This document shows positions 18,071 through 26,353 of a stretch of 64,000 bases of DNA, in pieces. This DNA comes from Velthaea sp965214335. GTDB taxonomy: Bacteria > Vulcanimicrobiota > Vulcanimicrobiia > Vulcanimicrobiales > Vulcanimicrobiaceae. Position numbers and translations under genes: made by a program. Each line of letters opens with the position of its first letter. The stretch's first letter is position 1. The DNA lies in assembly GCA_965214335.1 (NCBI GenBank), contig CBDCBO010000005.1:372001-436000 (forward strand), written 5' to 3'. The notes beneath the pieces were generated by a model. That model ran no database searches and was not told where the DNA came from. It saw only the letters and a list, made by a program, of their open reading frames with translations.

Positions 18071-20940
18071 GCGCCCAACGACGGTTTCGGTACAACACTT
18101 TTCGGTGCGACGAGTGCGGCCTCGAGAATATCGAGCGTCTTCTCTTCGCCTGCACGGCCGTACGGCTGAAGCGGCTTACCCCCGCGGTCGCGCGCATCGA
18201 TCCAGCGCGCGGCGACCTCGACAATCTCTTCGTGCAATCTCGAGCCGCCCGCACCGTAAAGCGATAACCGACCGAGCAAGACGACGCGCGGAATAGCGTC
18301 AGGCGCGATCGCGAGGCAAGCGCGTGAAAGATCGTCCAGAAGTCCTTTCGCGACGAAACGGCTGAGGATACGGCGTACGAACCGATGCTCGAGATGCAGC
18401 TGAACCGCACGATCGCCGATCTCGCCGGGCTCGTCGAAGGCGACTGGGCGGATTGTCGCCTCGCGTCGCCACTTGCCAATGTCGTTCTCCGTGCGGCGCG
18501 TACGCAGAAGATCGAGCGCGGGCAGCCATGAGGAGTCGCTCGCGAGTGACGTGCCGTCGATGGGAACTCCAAAGAGTTCTGGATGCTTCCCCGTCGCCGC
18601 GGCCGTCGAGTGAAGCGGCTGCGCGCCCGCGCGCGCGAGTCCAACATCGAGGGCATGGCGCAAGTTTTTCGCGTCCACGCCGGCAGAGCGCCGCGATCGT
18701 TCCAGCGAGGAGCGCAGGCCCTCGATTTCGCGCCGAATGCGTGTCTGACGTTGGGCTCGCCCGTCGTCTTCCTCGATCTCGGCACGGGCGGTCGCTGTCG
18801 CCGCGGTGTCGCCGATCGCAAGGATCGCGCGACTCTGATCGGCCGCGTCACGGTGCCGAATCCCACGGCGCTCCAGTAGCGCAGCCGTCCGAGTTTCCAA
18901 AACGTCCGCTAGCGCACCGAGATCTTCGCGGATCGTCTCCGTCTTTTTGACTAGTGCTTGGAGTACGATATCTTCTGGTCGCTGGTGATAGAAGAAGTAG
19001 CGGCAGTACACGACCGGGTTCGGCTGCAGCTTTCGATCGATGCGGCCATTGCGCTGCTCGATTCGACTCGGATTCCAAGGCAGATCAAAGTGGACGAGGT
19101 CATAGCAATGGCGCTGGAGATTGATGCCCTCGCGCGCGGAATCGGTCGCAATGAGGATGCGGATGGGATTGTCAGCGGGGTCGGTGTTGAAGGCGTGTTT
19201 TAGAGTCTCCCGTCGCGGAATTGGTGTCGCGCCGGAGTAGATGGCGATGCGTTCGTCGGCCCGGCTGGTGTGCGCCAGCGCGGCCGAGAGGCGCCGTTGG
19301 ATGTAACGTCGCGTGTCTTCCCATTCCGTGAAGATGATGAGCCGGCGGTGATTCCAAGCTGCATCGCGCGTACGCGATACGACGCCGGGGCATTGGTTGG
19401 CGTCGATCCACGCGATCAGCTTGCGAATTCGAGCGTCATCGACGTCCCGATAACGCTCGGCGAGCGTTACGAGCTCGTCGAGCGCGCTACGCTCTATGGC
19501 AAGCGTTTCGCTTCGTGTGTTCACGTCGGCTGTTGCAAGCGTTGCCGCTGCAAGGGCCGCGTCAGAGCGTTCGGCCAGTGCTTCCTCGTCGGAAAGCGTG
19601 TTGTCGTCATCGGAGCTAGGCGGAGCCAATAAGGTTATGAGGTCGGCCGGCACGGAAACGTTTGCCTTCGGTCCGTCGAGCTTTACGGCTGCGCGTTGCA
19701 TTGCATCACGATGGACGCGGATCGTTCGTGCGAAGGCCTCAACCGACGACAGGAGGCGCTTTTGTAAATTCACGAGGATGAGATTCGTTTGTGCGCGCTT
19801 CGCGGGCGTTTCGTGCTCGAGCCGGGCTTCTCGCATTTCGCAGTAGGCATCGAGTTTGCGCGATATGAGCAAGTCGGGCGCGTCTTCGGGCAGGCCGTCA
19901 ATGTCGATTTGCTCCGGCTTACGCTCCGGAAAGCCTCCTTCGATTGCTCGAATGTCGTCCTTGATTCGGCGCACGAGAACTGGTGAAAGGTCACGCTTGG
20001 CGATATCCATGCCGCGGACGAATCGGTTCGGATCGAGGATTTCGAGGAGAGCGCTGAAGCTGTTCGAGTGGCCATTGTGCGGCGTTGCCGAGAGAAAGAG
20101 GCGATGCTCGAAGCGGCGTGCGAGGTCGCGTACGGCTCTCGTAATTTGGCTGTCGATTGCGTATCGGCCGCCGCTTGATGGCGCCGCGTGATGCGCTTCG
20201 TCGAGAATGAGAAGCGACTGCGCCCGGAAATCGCCGAGCCAGGCATTTAGCAGTGAGGAATAGGTTTCATCGATGAGGCGGCGGTTAGACAGCAGGAACA
20301 AGCTGTGTGTTGTCCAGGGGTTTACCTGATAGCCGCGCTCGCGACGAACCTTTGTGAAATAGTCGCGGTCGATAATGACAAAGCTCAGGCCAAAACGCGT
20401 TTCGAGCTCTTCCTGCCATTGCGGCAGCATGGACGGCGGGGCAATGACGACGATGCTCGTGACTTTCCGACGCAGGAGCAACTCGCGTACGATCAGACCT
20501 GCCTCGATCGTCTTGCCGAGGCCTACGTCGTCAGCGATAAAGAGATTGACTCGCGGGAGCGAGAGCGCTTTCCGGAGTGGTTCCAGCTGGTACGCATCGA
20601 TTCGAATTCCCGCCCGGAATGGAGCTTGAAAGAGGCTCGCGTCGGTCGAAGTCACGCTATTCCAACGTCGTGTGTGTAGGTACGCAGCGAAGACATCGGC
20701 ATCGTCGAATCCGGTCGCGCCAAGACGCGCCCACGGATTTTCGTCTAGCACGCTTGCGTCGACCTCTGCCTGCCAGAAGACACTTAGCAATGAGCCTTGG
20801 GCATCGTCGTCCACACACGCCAGATCGACAAGATCGAATTCCGCGATTTCGCGCCGAGGTGTGATCGACTCCACGATCCACTGGCGCTGCCGGACGTGAA
20901 CAAGCGCCCCGATCGGCACGCAGGGAGGTGCTTCAAGCAT
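18067..20940 (-). CDS. drmD: DISARM SNF2-like helicase DrmD (C-terminus frameshifted off)
   Basis: First recognised gene of the class 1 DISARM operon. The SNF2 helicase core shows FIADDVGLGKTIEAGLIV (Walker A, about residue 135), LLILDEAHHAAP (DEAH box, about 245), SATPHNGHSNSF, and the C-terminal lobe motif LPWNPSRIEQRNGRIDR (about 630). I chose ATG 20940 (MLEAPPCVPIGALV) over the longer frame. The reading frame stops at 18067 in KPSLGA, while the usual C-terminal part continues in another frame to 17696. So about 120 residues are missing unless frameshifting occurs or the sequence has an error. DrmD defines class 1 DISARM together with the adenine methyltransferase. Confidence 0.9.
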   Translation of the reverse strand: MLEAPPCVPIGALVHVRQRQWIVESITPRREIAEFDLVDLACVDDDAQGSLLSVFWQAEVDASVLDENPWARLGATGFDDADVFAAYLHTRRWNSVTSTDASLFQAPFRAGIRIDAYQLEPLRKALSLPRVNLFIADDVGLGKTIEAGLIVRELLLRRKVTSIVVIAPPSMLPQWQEELETRFGLSFVIIDRDYFTKVRRERGYQVNPWTTHSLFLLSNRRLIDETYSSLLNAWLGDFRAQSLLILDEAHHAAPSSGGRYAIDSQITRAVRDLARRFEHRLFLSATPHNGHSNSFSALLEILDPNRFVRGMDIAKRDLSPVLVRRIKDDIRAIEGGFPERKPEQIDIDGLPEDAPDLLISRKLDAYCEMREARLEHETPAKRAQTNLILVNLQKRLLSSVEAFARTIRVHRDAMQRAAVKLDGPKANVSVPADLITLLAPPSSDDDNTLSDEEALAERSDAALAAATLATADVNTRSETLAIERSALDELVTLAERYRDVDDARIRKLIAWIDANQCPGVVSRTRDAAWNHRRLIIFTEWEDTRRYIQRRLSAALAHTSRADERIAIYSGATPIPRRETLKHAFNTDPADNPIRILIATDSAREGINLQRHCYDLVHFDLPWNPSRIEQRNGRIDRKLQPNPVVYCRYFFYHQRPEDIVLQALVKKTETIREDLGALADVLETRTAALLERRGIRHRDAADQSRAILAIGDTAATATARAEIEEDDGRAQRQTRIRREIEGLRSSLERSRRSAGVDAKNLRHALDVGLARAGAQPLHSTAAATGKHPELFGVPIDGTSLASDSSWLPALDLLRTRRTENDIGKWRREATIRPVAFDEPGEIGDRAVQLHLEHRFVRRILSRFVAKGLLDDLSRACLAIAPDAIPRVVLLGRLSLYGAGGSRLHEEIVEVAARWIDARDRGGKPLQPYGRAGEEKTLDILEAALVAPKSVVPKPSLGA

Positions 20941-21214
20941 CGTGCGACCCGGCAAGTTGTAACGTCATTTTCGGAGGGAGCCGTCGACCGCTCAATCTTC
21001 TCGCTATAGAGCCTAGGAGGTAGGCCAATTCAACCGTTTGCAACGTCAGGATAACACGCGTGCTTTCACACAACCAGGACGTCAAATCCCTCCATAGGCG
21101 AATGGGCCTCTCGAAGTTCCGTGGTCGGTCACCGGGCGTTGCCAAGCATCGAGTTAGTTGGGGCCGCCGTGTATCGAGGCCGTACCCCTCATAAACGTTG
21201 GTCGGCGCGCTCAT
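20933..21214 (-). CDS. Hypothetical protein upstream of drmD, 93 aa
   Basis: This frame starts at an internal ATG (protein begins MSAPTNVYEGYG). It overlaps the drmD start by eight bases (ATGCTTGA), an arrangement common between operon partners. The protein is Arg- and Leu-rich, with a possible helix around LQTVELAYLLGSIA and no known domain. An in-frame extension upstream is possible. Class 1 DISARM does not normally include such a gene. It may be an operon leader gene or chance. Confidence 0.3.
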   Translation of the reverse strand: MSAPTNVYEGYGLDTRRPQLTRCLATPGDRPRNFERPIRLWRDLTSWLCESTRVILTLQTVELAYLLGSIARRLSGRRLPPKMTLQLAGSHDA

Positions 21215-21629
21215 CGATAGCCGTGCCTCGACAAGGTCAACGAACTCCCTGCGAGATACTGTACCGAACCTCCGAGTCGGGCTCCTTATCGCAAGGATCG
21301 CCGCCGTCGGCTCCGCGAATGCCAGTCTGGTGCGTCTCAATCGCCGGCCGATAAGCGTTGGATTTTGATGCGGCGTTCACTTCGCGGTAGACGCCTCCGC
21401 GACAAGTGGCCGGAGGCTTGCGCGACGGAGTCCTTTTCCGCCGAGGCCCCGTTGTGATTGACGGGCTCACGCGCGCGTTTTTTCAGCCACGCGCGCGTGA
21501 CCGAGCAGGTCTGAGCGGAAGAACTCCCTCGTTCGGAAGATCCCGCTCGACAGACTATTACGTTTGACGCGATACCTGCATCATTTTCGGGTTTGTCGCG
21601 CTTTCGGCCACATGGGCGTCGCCTATCGT

Positions 21630-21925
21630 CTGCACGGTCGCCGGCATCGTCTCGGCCTTCGTCTGCATGGGCGTCCGCATCGTCTTGGCTTTCGTCTGCA
21701 CAGGCGCGCGCATCATCTCGGGTCTCGTCTGCACGCACATGCACATCGTCTCGGCTTTCATCTGCAGACGCGTCCGCATGATCTTTGCGTTCGTCTGTGC
21801 TTCTATCCACCTTGTCGCGGCTTTCATCCGCAGTCGATCCGCGTCATCTCGGTATTCTTCCGCATTTCATTCCGCATTATCAAACCTCACGTCCGTGTCG
21901 TCTCGCCTTCGTTCCGCGTAGTCCG
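21630..21925. repeat. 33-bp tandem repeat array, about eight degenerating units
   Basis: On the plus strand, units beginning CTGC and ending TTCGT run at 21630, 21663, 21696, 21729, 21762 and 21795. Increasingly diverged units follow to about 21925. The 33-bp period is 11 codons. One minus-strand frame reads an acidic repeat (ADESRDD, ADETRDD, ADEGRDD), another reads QTKAETM-like repeats, and the plus strand is open too (21564-21989). Hendecad repeats of this kind suit a long helix. No frame has a clear start and ribosome-binding site, so this looks like the remnant of a repeat-protein gene. The rest of 21215-22537 shows no gene I can support. Confidence 0.6.
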
Positions 21926-22537
21926 AATCTCGTTCCATATCGTTCGCAAATGTTTCCGCATTTACCTAAAGAATAATTGGGCAGGATAAGGGGTGCATCG
22001 CACCCCGGTCTGCAGACGAACCTCGGGCTGACTTCGCAAGTAAAATCAGCGAAGGCATTTCCCCTAGCACGACTGTTTCGGCACGGACGGACACTCGCCC
22101 AAATTGGTCGAGTACTCGAAGGGATGACGCGGAACACTTAACGTTCGGGTCGCTCGGAGTTTATACGGAGACGATTATTGCGAGCATTGCGTTGCGGTAG
22201 AATGTGAATGCGGGCGGTGTGGCCGCTGGCGATCGCGCAAGCTCGCGCCGATCGCCGCTCCAGCGCCGACGGACCGTTGCGTCGCGTGGCTGCATCGTGG
22301 TCTGCCTATCGCGGGCCTGTCGCCTGGCACAGCCGCTGAAAACGTCGTTAAACATCGTCCCGCAGTCCCGGCCGTTCCGCGCATCCGTTGGTCGAAACCG
22401 GCCGGCTACTCCGGAACGCCAATCAAAGCATAACGTTCCGATCGACGGCTCGGCTTGGCAAGTCTTTCTTGGGCGGTCCATGGCCGGCGGTTTTGAGAAT
22501 GTCAAAGGCCCGACGTCTGCAGAACAGCGGCTGGACG

Positions 22538-22566
22538 TTGCAAGAAACCTCACAAAATGTTATGTT
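22538..22566 (+). promoter_or_regulatory. abiEi promoter, leaderless layout
   Basis: TTGCAA (22538-22543) and TATGTT (22561-22566) are 17 bp apart. The abiEi ATG comes only six bases after the -10 box, so transcription would begin at or next to the start codon. No ribosome-binding site is present. The same geometry occurs before mazE and phd in this window. Confidence 0.6.
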
Positions 22567-22572
22567 TATTGC

Positions 22573-23154
22573 ATGGCGACAACGCTCGATCTCGTGCGCA
22601 CCATCGCCGGCGAGCAGTCTGGACTGTTCACGGCGAGACAAGCTGCCGACGAGGGCGTGAGTTACTCCGCACTCTTGATGCTCGCTCGCAGAGGACGTTT
22701 AGAACGGCCGGCGCGCGGCGTGTATCGACTTCCTATCTGGCCAGCGGACGACCGAGCGCAGTATTTTCTTGGGCTCCTCTGGCTTCAGGCGAATCGGATA
22801 CTTCCTTGGGCGGTCATTTCACATGAGTCCGCACTCGAACTCTATGACCTCACAAATCTCAATCCATCTGCGATCCACGTAAGCGTCCCCCGCGGGACAC
22901 GCTCGGTTCGCGATATCCCGGAGTGGCTCCGGATCCATCGAGAAGACATCCCGATTAACGATCGATGGATCGAACGCACCGTACCGTGCGTAACTGTTCC
23001 TCGCGCGATCGAGGAGATCGCTGACCTCGGTTCGGACCGGGTTCATGAGGCCGTCAGTGACGCACGCGAGAAGCATCTTCTGCGGGACGACGAGCTGGAG
23101 CGGCTTGTTAAGCGATTTGGTGACGAAATTATGGAGCCCTATCATCGCATCTAG
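22573..23154 (+). CDS. abiEi: AbiEi-family antitoxin (type IV toxin-antitoxin)
   Basis: A 193-residue protein. The N-terminal winged helix (LVRTIAGEQSGLFTARQAADEGVS, shown here as residues 5 to 28) and the following LARRGRLERPARGVYRLP are the AbiEi antitoxin signature. The C-terminal domain includes HESALELYDLTNLNP and VPRAIEEIADLG. It represses its own promoter and neutralises the toxin encoded next. I chose ATG 22573 because a good promoter lies just before it and the longer frame upstream has no homology. Its end overlaps the toxin start by 35 bp. AbiE systems cause abortive infection or stabilise mobile elements, fitting the island. Confidence 0.9.
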   Translation: MATTLDLVRTIAGEQSGLFTARQAADEGVSYSALLMLARRGRLERPARGVYRLPIWPADDRAQYFLGLLWLQANRILPWAVISHESALELYDLTNLNPSAIHVSVPRGTRSVRDIPEWLRIHREDIPINDRWIERTVPCVTVPRAIEEIADLGSDRVHEAVSDAREKHLLRDDELERLVKRFGDEIMEPYHRI

Positions 23155-24004
23155 CCCCGCTCAGCAACGACGAGCACTAGAGTCTCGCATCACGACCCTT
23201 TCCGCCGAACGCGGAATGACCGCGGCTCGATTGCGTCGTCTTGTCGGATTTGCCATTCTTTGCGAAACGCTCGCCGAGGCAGCGGCTCGCGGGCTGCTGC
23301 CTTACTTTTTTATTAAAGGGGGCGTTGCGATCGAACTCCGCCTCGGCCTATCGGCGCGTACAACGAAGGATATCGACGGTGGACTCTGCGCGGCACCTCA
23401 GGACTTACTACCGCTCTTTGACCGTGCACTAAGCGTCGGCTTCGGAGATTTCGTCCTGCGACGCAAGGGCGAAAATCGGCTCCTCGGCAACGGCGTTTGC
23501 AGTCTGAAGGTGTCTGTCATATATATGACGCGCGATTGGGCTACCGTTGATGTGGACCTCGCGCCGGCGGAGCCTGACATTGCGATCGAGGAGGTTGAGC
23601 CTGTCGCGCTTTCTGATTTTGGTCTGGCCGCAGCTCGCCGCGTTCCATGCCTTGCCATCGTAGAGCAGGTCGCGCAGAAGATTCACGCGCTTACGGAACC
23701 GAACCCGCGCGGCAAGCCGAACCCTCGCGCGCGCGACGTCATCGACGTCCTTGCTTTGGACGCGCGGATCGCGCTCGACGGCCCAGCGGTAGCAAACTCG
23801 TGCGCGCGTTTGTTGAAAAAGCGAGGCGTTCACGACTGGCCCATCTCGACCTATGCGTTCCCAAGCGAGTGGGCGACGACACTTCCAACGATCGCGCGGG
23901 ATGCGCGGTACGATACGATCGATGTTGCAACCATCCAAGAGCGGTTCAACTCCTTTCTCGCGCGCCTGCACGGGAGCACGGCCGGCTATGAGCGCCCAAC
24001 TTGA
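23120..24004 (+). CDS. abiEii: AbiEii-family nucleotidyltransferase toxin
   Basis: About 294 residues. The nucleotidyltransferase core shows FFIKGGVAIELRLG, with the GG of the polymerase-beta-like fold, and RTTKDIDGGL with the paired acidic residues. Further strands include ATVDVDLAP, and QKIHALTEPNPRGKPNPRARD is the usual following segment. No ATG fits; GTG 23120, inside the antitoxin gene, is the best start, with TTG 23117 as an alternative. Toxins of this family block growth, in characterised cases by adding nucleotides to tRNA acceptor ends. It is the last gene before the right end of the island. Confidence 0.88.
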   Translation: MTKLWSPIIASSPAQQRRALESRITTLSAERGMTAARLRRLVGFAILCETLAEAAARGLLPYFFIKGGVAIELRLGLSARTTKDIDGGLCAAPQDLLPLFDRALSVGFGDFVLRRKGENRLLGNGVCSLKVSVIYMTRDWATVDVDLAPAEPDIAIEEVEPVALSDFGLAAARRVPCLAIVEQVAQKIHALTEPNPRGKPNPRARDVIDVLALDARIALDGPAVANSCARLLKKRGVHDWPISTYAFPSEWATTLPTIARDARYDTIDVATIQERFNSFLARLHGSTAGYERPT

Positions 24005-24062
24005 ATCGGCGGCCGCCGACGCGATCCGCTCACACGTATGGGGGGCTTTGTCGATCAACTTC

Positions 24063-24088
24063 CGTACAGGCTATTGTACAGGCAATAA
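24063..24088. repeat. Putative integrase arm-type sites, right end
   Basis: CGTACAGGCTATTGTACAGG resembles the left-end repeat at 1141-1169, which starts CGTACAGGCTATAATACAGG. It lies about 90 bp inside the right attachment repeat. Shared end repeats support the island boundary. Confidence 0.5.
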
Positions 24089-24176
24089 GTCGGATTTCGC
24101 TGGATCTCGGCGGACCTCGGTGGATGAAAAAACCTGATATACAAAGGTTTTTCGCATTTCGAAAAGCCTCTGAATA

Positions 24177-24224
24177 TGATTCGTAATCAGCAGGTCAGCG
24201 GTTCAAATCCGCTCGTCGGCTCCA
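24177..24224. other. attR: partial tRNA-Thr copy
   Basis: These 48 bases are identical to the tRNA-Thr 3' half at 1026-1073, beginning in the anticodon stem and ending with CCA. There is no acceptor 5' strand or D arm before it, so it is not a working tRNA. A terminator-like hairpin follows at 24229-24253; this is the original chromosomal tRNA terminator, displaced by the island. Confidence 0.92.
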
Positions 24225-24228
24225 TGAC

Positions 24229-24253
24229 AAAGCTCGTATTCACGGGCTTTTTT
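24229..24253 (+). terminator. Original tRNA-Thr terminator, displaced
   Basis: AAAGC and CGT pair with ACG and GCTTT around a short loop, followed by a T run. It corresponds to the hairpin after the intact tRNA at 1078-1102. The stretch from here to 24650 holds no gene I can support. Confidence 0.6.
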
Positions 24254-24649
24254 CTTTTCCCAGCGACGTCCTGGTTACCGGTCGTGTTGTGATTGGGAGA
24301 CAACCTCGCAGCCCGAGAGTGTCGCCACGGGGGTGCTACGCCGATTGGCCAAGGAGCATGGCGCGTTGGACTGGCACAAGACGCGGCGGGCAAGTAAGGA
24401 ATGGTTGCGCGATTCGCGGGCGATTCGTGAGCCAGGGTTATGTCGCGGGCACTCGACGTACTGCGGGACAAGGGGCGCGGTACAGAAGTTTGCGACCCAC
24501 GAAGCGGCGCGTGCGGCGCTGGCGTTCTCATGCTAAGCGAGAAGAAGGGGCGAACAGCCGTCGGTTCGGCAGCATGCGCTTTGGTGCAATGTGGTGGGAT
24601 ACCGCGGTTGCCGCAAAGCAGATCGTCCGTGGCGTGTTGAGGTGAGTCG

Positions 24650-25604
24650 CTCTTTAAAGATACGACGGCCGGCCACGAGACGGCCATCGGCGAAATGCGC
24701 GAGGATGTGCGGCGCGACGTGGCAATGGAACATCCACATCCCCGCGCGCGCCGCGTGCCAGTGCCGTGACTTTGCGCCGCGCGGGACGACCGGTGAGCAA
24801 CAGAGCGTGCACGCCGTCGCCGACCGCGTCAAGCGTGAACGGGAAACCATGCAAGTGCATCGCGTGCGTTTCGAGTCCGCCGTTGGCGATGCGCTAGCGC
24901 ACGACGGAACTTACAGTGTACGTCAGCGGCTCCCTCGCCGGCCAGGAGCGGCCGTTGATCGCTTCAAGCTCGTAGGAAAAGTTGGGCGTGCCGTCCTTGC
25001 GCATCACGCCGATCCACGTGTTGATGACGAACACGCGGTCCGCCGGCCGTGGTCGCCGCGGATCGTCGGCGACGATCGCGCCCGACAACCCGCGTCGCGG
25101 CCGAGGCGTGTCGCCGGCGACGCGGTTTTGTCCGAGGCTCAGTATACGTACGTTCCCGGCGTGTCGCGGCGGAAGCGGATGACCCGCTCCTGACCGCTGG
25201 CGATCGAGATCGGGAAGTCGCCCATCGATTCGCTCGCAAAGCCGTGTGCAGCGTTCCCCCAAGCAGCGCGTTGCGCACCCGGATCGTCACCCGTGTGCCG
25301 GCCGGAACGCGGAAGAGCGGAGCGGGGTCCGGAGCGGCTTGCCGGCCCCGAGTGCGTTCATCGGCGCGCCCAGCGTCCGCAGACCGTCGGGATACCACCG
25401 TCCGCGCCGGGCGATGAGCGCAATGGTGACGCCGGCCGAATCGGCCGTGCCCGTGGTGGCGACGCGATTGTCGTTCGCGACAATATCCGGAAGCGCACCG
25501 CGAGGTGCGCCGGCCTCCGCGCGGGCGAAGGCGGCCGGCAGCAGCACGAACACCGCGGCGAGGATGCGCAAAATGCGCCGGCGACTCGAATCGGGCGAAT
25601 TCAT
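24650..25604 (-). pseudogene. Multicopper oxidase, decayed
   Basis: Pieces of a secreted multicopper oxidase are spread over several frames on the minus strand. ATG 25604 begins a signal peptide (RRRILRILAAVFVLLPAAFA). Then follow FRVPAGTRVTIRVRNALLGG, the segment WIGVMRKDGTPNFSYELEAI, METHAMHLHGFPF-like copper ligands (ETHAMHLHGFPF) and finally GMWMFHCHVAPHILAH with the HCHxxxH copper motif. At least three frame changes are needed to read through. A second, shorter fragment of a related gene lies at 41638-41960. Confidence 0.8.
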
Positions 25605-25743
25605 TCTGTCCAATTTTAGGTGAAGGGTGCCCAAAAAGCGTCCCGTACGAACGTCCCGGCTTCGACGCTGCGAGCCGCCTTGGGAGGTGGACACGTTGAC
25701 GGCCGCCGGTGGACGCCGCCCGAAGCGGCGCGAAGCCTTCGGC

Positions 25744-26055
25744 ATGGCAACATGGGACGACGTGCGGCGTCTTGCGCTCGGCCTCCCCGGGACGACGGAA
25801 GCAACGTCGCGCGGGGCCAGGGCGTGGCAGACCGACGGCAAGATGTTCGTTTGGGAGCGGACGCTGCGGCGAACCGATCTGGCCGCGTTGCGCGCAGCGG
25901 CGGGGCGGATCCTCGGCGCCCGAACCGGCGACCTCGACGTCAAAGAAGCGCTGCTGGCGGCCGAAGCAGCCGCTTTCACCCCCTCAACGGCTATGCGGCT
26001 CAAGCGCCAAACGGCCTACACCGAACGCTTACCATTGAGCTTGCTGGCGCGATAG
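25744..26055 (+). pseudogene. YjbR/MmcQ-like protein, C-terminus degraded
   Basis: From ATG 25744 the protein MATWDDVRRLALGLPGTTEA continues with RAWQTDGKMFVWERTLRRTDLAAL, split here at its middle, as in MmcQ/YjbR-fold proteins. After EALLAAEAAAFT the expected sequence resumes in another frame (HPLNGYAAQ, then LTIELAGAIEVL). So a frameshift near 25980 replaced the natural C-terminus. These small proteins bind DNA or nucleotides; the role is unclear. The segment 26056-26353 shows no gene I can support. Confidence 0.6.
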
Positions 26056-26353
26056 AGGTGTTGACATTGATGCACGATACTGGGATGCAGCGCGTGTGTG
26101 CGGGCAATCTCGACCGCCGATGCGCCGGCCGACACGCACTCCGACGATTCGACGTTTCTCCGTTAGCGGCCAGTCGCGTCGAGCCATGCGTGCCTCTCCT
26201 ACTTTGTTGCTGCCATGAACTCCACACGATGCTTAGCGACGTTTTGCGTCATCGCGGAAGAACGGCTCAAGCGCCAGAGGCAGACAACAGACGCTTACGC
26301 CTTTCTCATCAGCAGCACTTTTTAGGCGAAAAACATACGGGTGCTGCAAACTC

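Larger units (their letters stand above)
1026..24224. mobile_element. Integrated defence island in tRNA-Thr
   Basis: This element of about 23.2 kb is bounded by 48-bp direct repeats of the tRNA-Thr 3' end. It carries an adjacent (now broken) tyrosine integrase and TACAGGC-type repeats near both ends (1141-1169 and 24063-24088). Cargo is almost entirely defence related: a AAA+ ATPase/subtilase pair, class 1 DISARM and AbiE. An IS256-family element has inserted inside it. The layout is that of an integrative island. Loss of the integrase suggests it no longer moves by itself. Confidence 0.9.

Noticed and set aside
21630..21925. CRISPR array
   Set aside because: Units are contiguous 33-bp tandem repeats without unique spacers, and there are no cas genes.
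22204..22572. Longer AbiEi protein from an upstream start
   Set aside because: The extra 123 codons show no family similarity, and a promoter lies inside them next to the internal ATG.
24289..24645. Plus-strand hypothetical proteins after attR
   Set aside because: No start signal, recognised domain or plausible composition. Overlapping frames on both strands are equally open.
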